Below are positions 47,025-55,928 of a DNA stretch of 64,000 bases, one piece after another. Position numbers and translations under genes: made by a program. How positions within the stretch are numbered: position 1 is the first letter of the stretch; every line of letters begins with the position of its first letter. The notes beneath the pieces were generated by a model. The model was not told the origin of the DNA. It saw nothing but the letters and a program-made list of their open reading frames with translations, and did not search any database. The DNA is from Streptomyces griseofuscus (GTDB lineage: Bacteria; Actinomycetota; Actinomycetes; Streptomycetales; Streptomycetaceae), in the NCBI RefSeq assembly GCF_014673495.1, contig NZ_CP051006.1, positions 372,001 to 436,000 on the forward strand, written 5' to 3'.

Positions 47025-47210
47025 AAGGCGATCGTCGGCCGGATGGCCACGGCCGCCGATGTGGTGGCGGCGGCCCGTAGCGCCCTGGAGGGCCGCCGCA
47101 CCCCGTCCAGCGTCATCGCCGGGCTCGGCAACCGCGTATCGGCCACGGCGGCCCGGCTCGCCCCGCGCCGCATCGCCCTGGCCGCGGCCGGCCGGGCCCT
47201 GGGGGCCTGA
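47025..47210 (+). pseudogene. Short-chain dehydrogenase, C-terminal remnant
   Basis: About 60 residues match the tail of an SDR oxidoreductase: VGRMATAADVVAAARSALEG, SSVIAGLGNRVSATAARLAP and RRIALAAAGRALG. The nucleotide-binding GxxxGxG and the YxxxK motif are missing, so it cannot be active. It begins where the TetR remnant ends. The 370 bases that follow (47211-47583) show no gene. Confidence 0.65.
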
Positions 47211-47583
47211 CCGGCCGAACGGGGCCGCAGGACAGACACGGTTGGCGCGCGGCCGTGCAAGGTCTCGGAGTAAGGGGCGGTGCCACGGTGGCGCGGGCGT
47301 GGAGAACGGGGACGGTACGGACGACGGCTCTCGGCCCGGTTCGTGCGGCGCCGTTCGTGCGGCACTGGCCGTGGGATCGTCAGAACGCAAGAGACTCAAC
47401 AGCTCGTACGAGGAGGGGGCGCGGGGGCCGAGCCCGTGCGGGAGGCCGCCGCGGCGACGGGAGCCGTCCGTCCGCGAACCGTCCCCTCGACGCCCGTCTC
47501 GCCTCACGCGGCACCGTGTCGAAGGGCCGCGGCGATGAACCGGCCCACTGACGACGCAGGAGCAGACGAGGCCGAGCACCCTG

Positions 47584-48069
47584 GTGAACAGGTTCCGTCC
47601 GGTGGCCCTCGCGGCGATCGCCGCCGTCCGCCGGCCCCTGGAGGTGGCGGATCCGTTCGCCGACGTCCGGGCCGCGACCCGGCGGCACCGGCGCGCCCAC
47701 CCCTGCGGAGCGTTCGCCTACGGGGAGGGTTCACTGCCCGCCGCGATCGTGGCGGCGGTCGGCGCCGGGCGGACCGTGCAGGTCGGTACGGCCTTGGGCT
47801 ACACGGCTCTCGCGATGGCCCACGTGGCGCCGGGCGCGCGGGTCGAGACCATCGAGATCGACCCCGACCACGTCCGTCTGGCCCGGGAACAAATCAGCGC
47901 GCACCGGGTCGTCCGCGAACTCCACCGACTGCTGAGGATCGGCGGGACGCTGATCGCCGGCAACCTCATCCTGGGCCCGGGCCGGGCGGTCACCTCCCAT
48001 CTCGGCGACACGTCCCGCCGGCGGACCCACTCCTTCGGCGAGACGGCGCTGTGCGTCAGACTCGCCTGA
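47584..48069 (+). pseudogene. O-methyltransferase with internal deletion
   Basis: A 161-codon frame resembling a class I O-methyltransferase (Methyltransf_3). The N-terminal part and SAM site are good: VQVGTALGYTALAMAHVAPG and VETIEIDPDHVRLAREQI. Directly afterwards it jumps to VVRELHRLLRIGGTLIAGN, which normally follows about 40-60 residues later, after the metal-binding FLDGDK segment. That segment is missing, so catalysis is unlikely. The GTG start at 47584 is weakly supported. Confidence 0.6.
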
Positions 48070-48133
48070 GCCGACCCACCAGTGAGGCGCTGCGGGCCCG
48101 CGGGCCCGCAGCCCGAGCATCTGAGACCCCCCG

Positions 48134-48301
48134 TCACCTTCTGCGGTACCAGCCGCTGCCGATTCCCGCGACGTGCAGGGCCAGCGCGGTCAGTCCCAGG
48201 AGCATGATGTTGACGGACGAGAACGTGTGATTGGTGCTGATCTCGGCCGCGTTGACGAGGAACGACACGAAGAACAGCACTGCCGCGACGATGCCGAGCA
48301 T
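48134..48301 (-). CDS. Small two-helix membrane protein
   Basis: A 55-residue protein with helices at about 3-18 (GIVAAVLFFVSFLVNA) and 31-48 (NIMLLGLTALALHVAG), joined by a polar EISTNHTFSS loop and ending WYRRR. The ATG at 48301 has GAGAGGGG about eight bases upstream. It follows another small membrane protein in the same direction. Function unknown. Confidence 0.7.
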   Translation of the reverse strand: MLGIVAAVLFFVSFLVNAAEISTNHTFSSVNIMLLGLTALALHVAGIGSGWYRRR

Positions 48302-48353
48302 GACAAGCCCCTCTCGGTAGGAAGTGAAACCCGTATGCCCGGCCGGCGCGGTC

Positions 48354-48665
48354 TCAGGCGTGGGCGTGGGTCTGGGAGCTGGCGTGGCGGGAGCCTGTCG
48401 CCTGGTGCGGGGCGGCGTGATGTGCGGGCCGGCCCGTCGCGGGGACGGCGAGACGCCGCAGGGACAGGCCCGCGGTGACCAGGAGAGCGGTGAAGACGGC
48501 CAGCAGGAGGACGGACACCCACATCTCCCGGCTCCCGGGCGCCTGCCGGCCGGACCACACCGCGGACCCCGCCCACAGCAGGACACCCGCGGCGTAGAAG
48601 GAACGGACGCGGCGCAACTGCCTTACGGCCCGCAGGAATTCGATACGTTCGATCTTCGGTGCCAT
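48354..48665 (-). CDS. Small membrane protein
   Basis: A 103-residue protein with an N-terminal basic helix (KIERIEFLRAVRQLRRVRSF), two likely membrane segments (about 23-40 and 50-68) and a His/Ala-rich tail. It lies 52 bases upstream of the 55-residue membrane protein and they are probably co-transcribed. Start uncertain: the ATG at 48665 is chosen because conservation-like character begins there; an ATG at 48698 is possible. Confidence 0.55.
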   Translation of the reverse strand: MAPKIERIEFLRAVRQLRRVRSFYAAGVLLWAGSAVWSGRQAPGSREMWVSVLLLAVFTALLVTAGLSLRRLAVPATGRPAHHAAPHQATGSRHASSQTHAHA

Positions 48666-48876
48666 ACCGAGCCGGGTACCCCGATGCGTGACGATCATCA
48701 GTGCCGGCCGGCACCCCGCACACCGACGACCACGGGCACCTCCGTCGACGAACGGTCCGGCCGCGTGTCATCCGGGCGACACACCGGCATCAGCCCGCCC
48801 TCTTGGTGGTAGGTCTGACCGGTGTCCGGGCGCGAGCGCGACCTCCCGGTCACTCAGGCCACGATCAGGAGTGACT

Positions 48877-49413
48877 ATGCCCCCAAGCCTGGCGTCCCGG
48901 CCCGCGAGCGGTTTCCGGCGCCTCCCGCTGCGGGATCGCTGGCGCAGGGCGCTCAGCGATCACACGGTGCCCGCTCAGCGCTCACTCATGGCTGCCTGGC
49001 TCGGCTTCGGCTGCACCTTCGGCGCGGCACGGCTGATCACTCACGGCATCCGGGGCGGCTGGCTGCCCTGGGGAAACATCTCCGCCGGCCGGACACATCT
49101 GCACCACTACAACTTCGGCATCGCCACGCTCGCTGGCGTCGGACTGGTGGCGGTCCGCGGCGACGATGCCTATGTCGGCCACCCCGGGATCGGTGCCCTG
49201 TACGGCGCCGGTTCGGCGTTGATCGCCGACGAGTTCGCCCTGCTCCTCGACCTCAAGGACGTGTACTGGGCCCGAGAGGGACGCATCAGCGTGGACGTCT
49301 CCCTGGGCATCCTCAGCGCGTTGGGTCTCTATCTGACCGCGGTCCCGTTCTGGCACGAGGTCACCGAGATCACCCGCGACCATCTCCAGGGGCGCCCGGC
49401 CGGCGCGGCGTGA
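48877..49413 (+). CDS. Integral membrane protein of unknown function
   Basis: A 178-residue protein with four to five hydrophobic segments. The conserved-looking NISAGRTHLHHYNFGI carries several His residues between helices, followed by ALIADEFALLLDLKDVYWAR with acidic residues at a membrane edge; together these could bind metal. The ATG at 48877 has AGGAG six bases upstream. Family name not recognised. Confidence 0.8.
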   Translation: MPPSLASRPASGFRRLPLRDRWRRALSDHTVPAQRSLMAAWLGFGCTFGAARLITHGIRGGWLPWGNISAGRTHLHHYNFGIATLAGVGLVAVRGDDAYVGHPGIGALYGAGSALIADEFALLLDLKDVYWAREGRISVDVSLGILSALGLYLTAVPFWHEVTEITRDHLQGRPAGAA

Positions 49414-49483
49414 GCCCCGTGAACCGGCACCGCTGACGCCGGTCCGACCGGTGGGCGTCTCCGGCTCGTACCGTCAGCCTGGT

Positions 49484-49927
49484 CTATCCGGTCGGTTCGG
49501 CGATGACGCCCCGGCCGGAAGGTGAATGGAGCTGCTCACGGGCCGGGCCACCGCAATGCGCGCACACCACCGCCGCCTCGAAGCGGTGCCCGCACGCGTG
49601 CTGGAAGCGCATCGGCGGGTCCTCGGCGTTCAGATGCCGGTCACCCCACGCCATCAAGGTCAGCAGCACATCGTTGAGTTCCGCACCCGCCTCGGTCAGG
49701 TGGTACTCGTAACGCGGAGGATGCGCGCTGTACAACTCACGGCGCACGATGCCGGTGGCCTCCAGCTTGCGCAGCCGGGTGGTCAGAATGTCCCGCGGCG
49801 CACCCGTGTTCGCCGCGATCCCCCCGAAGCGCCGTACACCATGGCTGAGCTCACGCACGATGAGCAGGGCCCACCGCTCCCCCACCAGACTCAAGGTGTC
49901 CGTTATAGAGCATTCCCGAGGCGACAT
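49484..49927 (-). CDS. HxlR-family transcriptional regulator
   Basis: A 147-residue winged-helix protein with the HxlR core: CSITDTLSLVGERWALLIVR, RRFGGIAANTGAPRDILTTR and YEYHLTEAGAEL. The C-terminal CGHRFEAAVVCAHCGGP adds a C-x(n)-CxxC zinc-ribbon-like tail seen in one HxlR subgroup. HxlR proteins often sense electrophiles or oxidants through cysteines. It is divergent from the GNAT gene, 188 bases apart, and could regulate it. Confidence 0.9.
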   Translation of the reverse strand: MSPRECSITDTLSLVGERWALLIVRELSHGVRRFGGIAANTGAPRDILTTRLRKLEATGIVRRELYSAHPPRYEYHLTEAGAELNDVLLTLMAWGDRHLNAEDPPMRFQHACGHRFEAAVVCAHCGGPAREQLHSPSGRGVIAEPTG

Positions 49928-50115
49928 GACTGCGAGAATAACCCGGGGCCGAGCCGGCGAAGACGCGCGGGGGACGGACCCGGGGGATCATCGGCGTGCG
50001 TGCTCCGCTGCGCGTCCTGCCTGGGGGCTCACGCGTCGTACGTCCGTGTGGCGGCGGGCCGTCCCGTGCCGGATCCGGTCTTCCCACCCGGCCGGGTGGT
50101 CGGGGAGGGTGAGGC

Positions 50116-51021
50116 ATGCGTGCGGATGACTGGCACCTCACCCACGACGTCGACGGCTTCCTCGACCGGACCGGTACGTTCCTGCGCGCGCGGCCCGTAC
50201 GGCACATCGTCACCCTGTCCATGTTCCAGAAACTACGGGAGCGGGAAGCGGACGCGGGCGGCACGCGAACCGCCGCCGCGACGGGAACGCGGGTCCCCGT
50301 CTTCGGATGGGTGGAGCGGGCCGGTGAGGTCGGCGGAACCTTCTACCACCTGCCCTCCGGTGGCATCGGGCTCACTCCGCTCTCCCCCGCGCGGGCGGAC
50401 GCTCTCGCCGCCCGGCTGGCCGGCCTCGGCTGTTCGTTGCCCTATGTCAGCGCGGACCGCGACACCGCGGCCGCGTTCGCGAGGGCGTGGCAGCGGTATG
50501 CCGGGGTGGGGGCGGCGGTGCGGGTGCGGCTGTGTCTGTACCGGCTCGGGGAACTGACACCGCCGCGGCCGGTTCCGGCGGGGCGCGGGCGGTCTGTCGG
50601 CGAGCACAGCGGCGACCGGGACCAACTGATGGGCTGGTGCCGGGAGTTCGCGGCCGATGTCGAAGAGGACGTGATCATCGACGCCGGCACCTGGGCGGGC
50701 ACGCGCTTCGCCCGTAAGCGGTACACGTTCTGGGAGTCGCCCGACGGTGTGCCGGTCTCCATGGCGGGGGTGAACCCGATGCTCGCCGGGGTGGCCCAGG
50801 TGGACCCCGTCTACACCCCGGCCCGCTTCCGGGGGCGCGGGTACGCGGGCGCGGTGACGGTGGAGGTCAGCCGGGCGGCGCTGGCCGCGGGCGCCAAAAG
50901 CGTCGTCCTGTTCACGAACGCGGCCAACGCGACGAGCAACGCCCTCTACCAGCGTCTCGGATACGTCCGGGTGACCGACTGGGCGGTGTACGACTTCACA
51001 CAACCCCGGCCTCAGACGTAG
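50116..51021 (+). CDS. GNAT-family N-acetyltransferase
   Basis: A 301-residue protein whose C-terminal half (about 165-290) is a GNAT domain: VDPVYTPARFRGRGYAGAVT contains the acetyl-CoA pyrophosphate loop RGRGYAG, and NATSNALYQRLGYV is the final helix-strand. The N-terminal 160 residues are a family-specific domain. The ATG has GGGAGGGTGAGG upstream. Substrate unknown. Confidence 0.9.
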   Translation: MRADDWHLTHDVDGFLDRTGTFLRARPVRHIVTLSMFQKLREREADAGGTRTAAATGTRVPVFGWVERAGEVGGTFYHLPSGGIGLTPLSPARADALAARLAGLGCSLPYVSADRDTAAAFARAWQRYAGVGAAVRVRLCLYRLGELTPPRPVPAGRGRSVGEHSGDRDQLMGWCREFAADVEEDVIIDAGTWAGTRFARKRYTFWESPDGVPVSMAGVNPMLAGVAQVDPVYTPARFRGRGYAGAVTVEVSRAALAAGAKSVVLFTNAANATSNALYQRLGYVRVTDWAVYDFTQPRPQT

Positions 51022-51487
51022 CCGTAGCCGTAGCCGGAAGGATCCTGGTCTCGGCCCTCCTGTGAGGGACCGGGCGGGTCGAGCGAGTCGAAGTCGCAGA
51101 GTAAGTGCCGCACCGCACCGGTGAGTTCGCTCAGCTCGGCCGCGACGATCGGTGATCCCGGACTCGGGAGTGTTCGACGCCGGCCGCTCGGCCGGTCCGG
51201 CGCGTGCGGTGTCCCCGGACGATCGCGCCGAGGTGCAGCGCGAGGACGAGAACTCGAACTGGAAGCCCGCGCCGGTGAGAAAGCGATCCCCGTGAAAGGG
51301 CCGGGCCGCGCTCTGCCACGGGGACATCGGTCGGGCGGCAGAGGTCCGGCCTGGCTGGTATCGACGACCGCACCGGCGCTGCTCGCGACGCCGCTCGCGA
51401 CTGCGCACGGCTGAATCGTGACCGGGCGACGGGCGCGGCCACTAATCTCACGAACAGCCTTTCCATTCGTTCGAAAGCGAGTCGCAC
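51022..51487. other. Intergenic region without a supported gene
   Basis: About 466 bases. One minus-strand frame close to 51020-51160 gives a protein-like tail (VAAELSELTGAVRHLLCDFD) but has no start or family match, so it may be the end of a lost gene. The right end holds TTCGTTCGAA at about 51465-51474, just before the ribosome site of the repeat-protein gene. Confidence 0.4.
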
Positions 51488-52288
51488 ATGGCCTCTCCCA
51501 GACCCCTCAACACCGCCACCGCATGGCTGGTGCGCCTGTTATCCGCGCTCACCCTGGTCGCGGGCGGAGTCGTCTTCTTCTCCGGTACCGCCGAGGCCGC
51601 CACCATATGCGGCAACGTCTCGGTGCCGCCGGGCTACGTGATCACCTCGGAGTCGCTCACCGCGAGTTGTACCGGCGGCTACCTGACCGAGACCATCCAG
51701 CCGCCGTCCAACGGTCTCGCCGTCTGTCTGAACGGCCCGGTCCCGAGCGGCTACGCGGTCACCTCGATCTACACCACCAACAACTGCGGCCCGTACCAGA
51801 CCGGCCGGATCAACACGGTCACCAACGGCATGCGGATCTGCGGCAACTCCAATGACTCGCTGCCGAGCGGCTACGTGATCACCAGTGAGGGACCGGACAG
51901 CACGTGCTCGCAGTGGTACGGCGAGACGGTCAACGTCGCGAGCAACAGCATCGCGGTCTGCGGCAACTCGCCGATCCCGGCCAACTACGTGATCACGTCC
52001 AGCTACCAGAACGCGGCCTGCGGCATCTACCTCGGCGCCCGGCTCAACACCGCCTCCGACGGCATGACGTTCTGCGGCAACTCGCCGATCCCTGCCAACT
52101 ACGTGATCACCGCGAACTTCCAGGTCAGCAGCTGCGGCCAGTATCTGGGCGGCCGTCTGAACGTGGCCTACAACGGCATCATCGCCTGCGCCGACTCCCC
52201 CACTCCGCCCGGCTACTGGGTCTCCGCCAACGGCATCCAGTCCTCCGCGTGCAGCCCCTACCAGGCGGAGCGCCTGAACAACAGCTGA
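51488..52288 (+). CDS. Secreted cysteine-rich repeat protein (six repeats)
   Basis: A 266-residue secreted protein with a signal peptide (about 1-37, cleavage after TAEAA) and then only repeats. Six units of about 37-40 residues follow the pattern: x-C-G-N-S-P-I-P-x-x-Y-V-I-T-S, about nine residues, then C-G-x-Y, x-G-R-[LI]-N, x-A-x-N/D-G-[MI]. Each unit has two cysteines, so six intra-unit disulfides are likely. Units 4 and 5 share CGNSPIPANYVIT exactly. No catalytic motif is seen. I know no family for it; a cell-surface or secreted binding role is possible. It is a single gene followed by a hairpin. Confidence 0.85.
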   Translation: MASPRPLNTATAWLVRLLSALTLVAGGVVFFSGTAEAATICGNVSVPPGYVITSESLTASCTGGYLTETIQPPSNGLAVCLNGPVPSGYAVTSIYTTNNCGPYQTGRINTVTNGMRICGNSNDSLPSGYVITSEGPDSTCSQWYGETVNVASNSIAVCGNSPIPANYVITSSYQNAACGIYLGARLNTASDGMTFCGNSPIPANYVITANFQVSSCGQYLGGRLNVAYNGIIACADSPTPPGYWVSANGIQSSACSPYQAERLNNS

Positions 52289-52301
52289 TCCCCGGCACCT
52301 C

Positions 52302-52349
52302 CTCCCGGTCCGGCCTGCCGCCGACGACAGCGGCCGGGCGGACCGGGAG
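52302..52349 (+). terminator. Hairpin terminator after the repeat-protein gene
   Basis: A perfect 11-bp stem, CTCCCGGTCCG (52302-52312) with CGGACCGGGAG (52339-52349), 13 bases after the stop. The bases from here to 52511 show nothing else. Confidence 0.75.
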
Positions 52350-52511
52350 TGATGACGTCACCGGCCCACCCGGTGAGCGGTCGGCTCCGATGACGGTCTC
52401 CGGGGCTCGGGCGCCCCGGACCTGTCCGGTCGGTCACCCGAACCACTTGCGGCGAGGACGGGCGCCGGAAGCGCCACCGCGCGGCTCCTCCGATCCGAGG
52501 TGTGGGCAGGT

Positions 52512-53003
52512 TTACGGCCGGTCGGCAGACCCCGGATCTGTACGCATGCCGAGAAGACTCATCTGCACCAGAGCGGACGGACCGTCGTCACGGCCTGTGC
52601 CATCGGCGACGAGGGAGACCATGCGAGTGCGCAGTTCCGCTGCGGGTTCGGACAGGGCATACGTACGCAGCACCAGTTCCAGCATCACCGCGTCGAAATC
52701 CGCTCCGAAATCCCGGTACCGGTCCGGATCCCGCTCTGCCTCGGCCCGGACGATGCGCCACCCGCCGCCCTCGGACGCATCTACCGGGCCGAACTCGGCC
52801 CGGTAGATCGGATGTCCCGTCCAGCTCCTCAGCAGCAGGACGCTGTCGCCCTCGGAGACCACATTCCATTTGCCCTCCATCGCGCGACTGATATGACCGA
52901 GCGAGATCACCTCCCGCTCGGTATCGGTCCACACGCATGCGGGGAGAACGGTCAAAGGCTCTGGACGCACCATGGAAGCTGCCATGGGCGAGATCGTAGT
53001 CAC
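52512..53003 (-). CDS. Hypothetical protein
   Basis: A 163-residue soluble protein with a compact mixed alpha/beta core. Notable segments are LPACVWTDTEREVISLGHIS, WNVVSEGDSVLLLRSWTGHP and FGADFDAVMLELVLRTYA. No signal peptide or known motif. The GTG at 53003 has GGGAAAGCGG upstream; ATGs at 52985 and 52973 are alternatives. It ends convergent with the repeat-protein terminator. The codon pattern supports a real gene; function unknown. Confidence 0.65.
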   Translation of the reverse strand: MTTISPMAASMVRPEPLTVLPACVWTDTEREVISLGHISRAMEGKWNVVSEGDSVLLLRSWTGHPIYRAEFGPVDASEGGGWRIVRAEAERDPDRYRDFGADFDAVMLELVLRTYALSEPAAELRTRMVSLVADGTGRDDGPSALVQMSLLGMRTDPGSADRP

Positions 53004-53295
53004 CCGCTTTCCCGGCCGCGCAGGGCGAGCCCGAGGTGCCGGACCTGGGCACAGTGGCGTGATCTGCTCGAACGGCTCGGGCCGTGAGGGATCGGCTATG
53101 GGCGTCGCCAGCTGTGGTCGGCCGGCGGGGCGTGGCGCTACCGGGAGTACTGCCGTACGCCGTCGGCCCGGAGACGGCGGCCCGCCTCCGGGAAGTCAGC
53201 GAACGGCTCACGGTCCGACGCTCGCATCGGCAAGCGCACGCCCTCCGGCGTCGTAGCCCGGGAAAAGCACTGTCCGCCGGAGCCACACTGGTGGC

Positions 53296-53757
53296 ATGCA
53301 TCTGCACATCGAAGCTCACACCCTGCCCGGCCGGAACTGCGGTCCCGGCCCCGGCTTCCCGGGGATCAGCGGGATCGAGATCGCGGTCCAGCGCAAGGAC
53401 CGGCCCGCCGAACTGCTCGATCCGCAGCCCGGTGACGCGCCGACGGCGACCTGGACGCTCCCCTGCGCGTTCACCGAAGACGGTGAGCTGCGCGGTCCGT
53501 ACGTGCAGAACCGGCTCGGCGGGCGCTTCGTCTACCTCTCCTGGCTCGGCAGGCGGCCCGGCGAGGAGGTCTCGCGGATGTTCCGGCGCGCCAAGCTGAT
53601 GCTCGACGAGGTCGCCCCGCACATGCTCGACGAGGCGCGGCTGAGCGGCGTACTGGTGGCCCGGCTCGCCCTCACCGACGCCCGGGGCGGTCCGCTGTGC
53701 GGGCGGGTGCCGCTCCCGGCGGTCGTCTGGAGCGCCGGCGAGCCGTCGGACGCCTGA
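53296..53757 (+). CDS. DUF5990 family protein
   Basis: A 153-residue protein with the features I associate with DUF5990: an N-terminal IEAHTLPGRNCG, a central GIEIAVQRKDRPAELLDPQP, then RGPYVQNRLGGRFVYLSWLG and MFRRAKLMLDEV. Cytoplasmic, no known activity. The ATG at 53296 is the only fitting start, with GGTGG nearby. It stands alone. The 400 bases after it (to 54162) hold no supported gene. Confidence 0.75.
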   Translation: MHLHIEAHTLPGRNCGPGPGFPGISGIEIAVQRKDRPAELLDPQPGDAPTATWTLPCAFTEDGELRGPYVQNRLGGRFVYLSWLGRRPGEEVSRMFRRAKLMLDEVAPHMLDEARLSGVLVARLALTDARGGPLCGRVPLPAVVWSAGEPSDA

Positions 53758-54162
53758 GCCCGCGGCTTCGCCCGGTGGCGTCGGCCGTACCGCCGCCCAG
53801 GCCGGCCCTTCGCCAGCCTGGGCGCCGGGGCTCGGCTTCTTGGCCCCTGACACGCGTGCCTCGCCGTCGGCCACCGCCGAGCGCGACCACCCGCTACCGG
53901 CCGATCCGCGGTCAGCGGCCCCGGTCCTGGCCCTGAGCCGGATGCGGCAGCGGAGCGGTGGGCGGTACGGGCCCCCGTCGTAGCCCCGGTGGTGTCCCTC
54001 TGCCGGGAGCCCCACCGGGCCGGGGTCGAACGCCAGGCGAACGTCAAGCTGCCGTCATGGAGACGCCGCCCGGGGGCGCCGAGGATGTGGTGCAACGGCA
54101 GGGGCGAGAACAGGGGCCGGCCCGGCACCCGTCGCCTCCTGTCGGCAGAAGGGACAGCTCCG

Positions 54163-54576
54163 ATGCAGTTCCGCACAAAGCTCGCCGTGGTGGCGACGGC
54201 CGGCCTGCTGGCCTCCGGGCTCGCGTTCGCCGGTGAGGCGCAGGCCGCCACCGGGTCGCCCTCCGCGAATGTGTCGCCGAAGTGCTCCGGCTCCTACGGT
54301 GCCCTGCGGGCCTATTACCTGACCGGCTACTCCGGGCCCTGCGAGGAGTTCTGGGCGACCTGGCACGACACCTCCGGCATCACCTTCAGCAACGGTGTCA
54401 CGGTCACCGGCGGTCAGGTCTGGAGTGCGGAGAACGACAGCTGGCGCAACGCCAACATGTACTCCGGCGCCTGGGGCCAGGGGAACCTGCACATCCAGTA
54501 CGCCGGGACCTCCAGCAACAACCTCACGGGCCTGGGACTTCTCAACTCGCTGAGCTGGACGCCCGACTGGAACTGA
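54163..54576 (+). CDS. Small secreted protein
   Basis: A 137-residue secreted protein: signal peptide about 1-29 (cleavage after AQAA), then a 108-residue domain rich in Tyr, Trp, Ser, Asn and Gly with two cysteines (KCSGSYGALRAYYLTGYSG and PCEEFW) that probably form a disulfide. The rest is beta-like (VTVTGGQVWSAENDSWRN). The ATG at 54163 has AGAAGGGA upstream. Family not recognised. Confidence 0.8.
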   Translation: MQFRTKLAVVATAGLLASGLAFAGEAQAATGSPSANVSPKCSGSYGALRAYYLTGYSGPCEEFWATWHDTSGITFSNGVTVTGGQVWSAENDSWRNANMYSGAWGQGNLHIQYAGTSSNNLTGLGLLNSLSWTPDWN

Positions 54577-54604
54577 CACCGGCGTCCTGAACCGGACGCA
54601 CGGA

Positions 54605-54661
54605 CCGGTCGGCATCCGTGACCGCGAGCCGGTCGGCGTCCGGTGTCGCAGACCGGTCGGC
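54605..54661 (+). repeat. Three direct repeats with 24-base period
   Basis: CCGGTCGGC occurs at 54605-54613, 54629-54637 and 54653-54661, each start exactly 24 bases after the last, with partly similar flanks. The repeats lie between the small secreted protein and the lipoprotein. They may be regulator sites or a decayed tandem repeat. Confidence 0.6.
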
Positions 54662-54762
54662 GCGGCGTGCCACGCGAGTGGCCGCCGGGCCGGCTGCCGG
54701 TCTGTCGTACCCCCGCCACATCCCCGCCGTATGCACATCGCGATGGAGCCGAGGTCCCACCC

Positions 54763-55743
54763 GTGATCCCGAAGCCGCACCGCCTTGGCCGCGTCACCGG
54801 GCCGCTCCTGCTCGCGGCCGTACTGACGGGCGCCGCGACCGCCTGCGACGGCCCCCCGACGGCTCGGCCCCACCCAGGCGCCGGGCACCCCACGGTCAGC
54901 GCCGCCGACATGCCCCTGCCCGCTCGGGTCCCGGTGACATCGGTCGGCGCGTCCCCGACCGCCTGGCAACTGCCCATGGACGCCTACCAGTACACACCGG
55001 CCCAGTCCGCCGAGGTCCAGGGCGCCGTGTACTCGCTGGCCAACTCCTGTATGCGAGACCTGGGTTACTCCACCGACCTGCCCACGCGGCTGCACCCGGG
55101 CCCCGACCACAACGCCTTCCGCTACGGACCGGTGACGGACGCCCAGGCGGCTCAGGGCTATCGCTGGATGCTGCGCGAGGCCGCCCCCGACGGCGCCGGC
55201 GCCCTGACCCCGACCAGCGAGGAGTACGGCGCGCTGCTCGGCAAGTCCCGCCAGGGGCGCAACGGGCGTCCCGTCCCCACGGGCGGCTGCCTCGGCTCGG
55301 CCCGCGGCGCCCTGGACAGCCGGGGAGGCCGCGTCGACCTCCCGGACGTGATCCGCGCCATCGCCGATGACAGCTTCGCGCTCTCCCAGCGCACCGCCCA
55401 GGTTCGGACGGTCTTCCACGCCTGGTCGGCCTGTATGCGGCGGGCCGGGTACCGCTATCCGGACCCGACCGCGCCCGCCCGCGACAAGGCGCTCGTCGGT
55501 ACGGCGCCCAGCGGGACCGGCCCGGTGCCCGCGGCGGGCCCCCGCGAGGTGGCGGTGGCCCGCGCGGACGTCGCCTGCAAACGTCAGGTCGGGCTCCTGT
55601 CGGTCTGGTACTCCGTCGAACGGACCATGCAGACCGAGGCGGCCGCCCGCCACGGCGCCCAGCTCGCTCCCGTCCCAGCCGCCATCGCCCGGACCGTGCG
55701 CAACGCCACCGCCGTCCTGACCGCCGGCGGCCACCCCGGCTGA
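54763..55743 (+). CDS. Lipoprotein of unknown function
   Basis: A 326-residue protein with an N-terminal signal and probable lipobox GAATAC (cysteine near residue 28). The mature part has repeated Cys-containing helices (LANSCMRDLGY, WSACMRRAGYRYPDP, ARADVACKRQVGLL), suggesting two disulfides within a helical bundle. CMRxxGY-type motifs occur in a group of actinobacterial secreted lipoproteins of unknown role. The GTG at 54763 has GAGG eight bases upstream. It precedes the STAND gene by 185 bases with the same orientation. Confidence 0.8.
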   Translation: MIPKPHRLGRVTGPLLLAAVLTGAATACDGPPTARPHPGAGHPTVSAADMPLPARVPVTSVGASPTAWQLPMDAYQYTPAQSAEVQGAVYSLANSCMRDLGYSTDLPTRLHPGPDHNAFRYGPVTDAQAAQGYRWMLREAAPDGAGALTPTSEEYGALLGKSRQGRNGRPVPTGGCLGSARGALDSRGGRVDLPDVIRAIADDSFALSQRTAQVRTVFHAWSACMRRAGYRYPDPTAPARDKALVGTAPSGTGPVPAAGPREVAVARADVACKRQVGLLSVWYSVERTMQTEAAARHGAQLAPVPAAIARTVRNATAVLTAGGHPG

Positions 55744-55928
55744 ACCGGGCCCGCCCGCTGAACAGGGGACCCGCGCACCACGCTTCCCCCGCGCCTGAGC
55801 GGCCGCGAACCCGGTGCAGACTTGCCCTCCCCCAGAACAAGCGGCAGTTGAACCCGTACCGGCTGTTGACCGAGAATGGTTCGGCTGACTTGCGCCGTTT
55901 CGACGGCTAACCGTTTCCAGGGGGGGAA

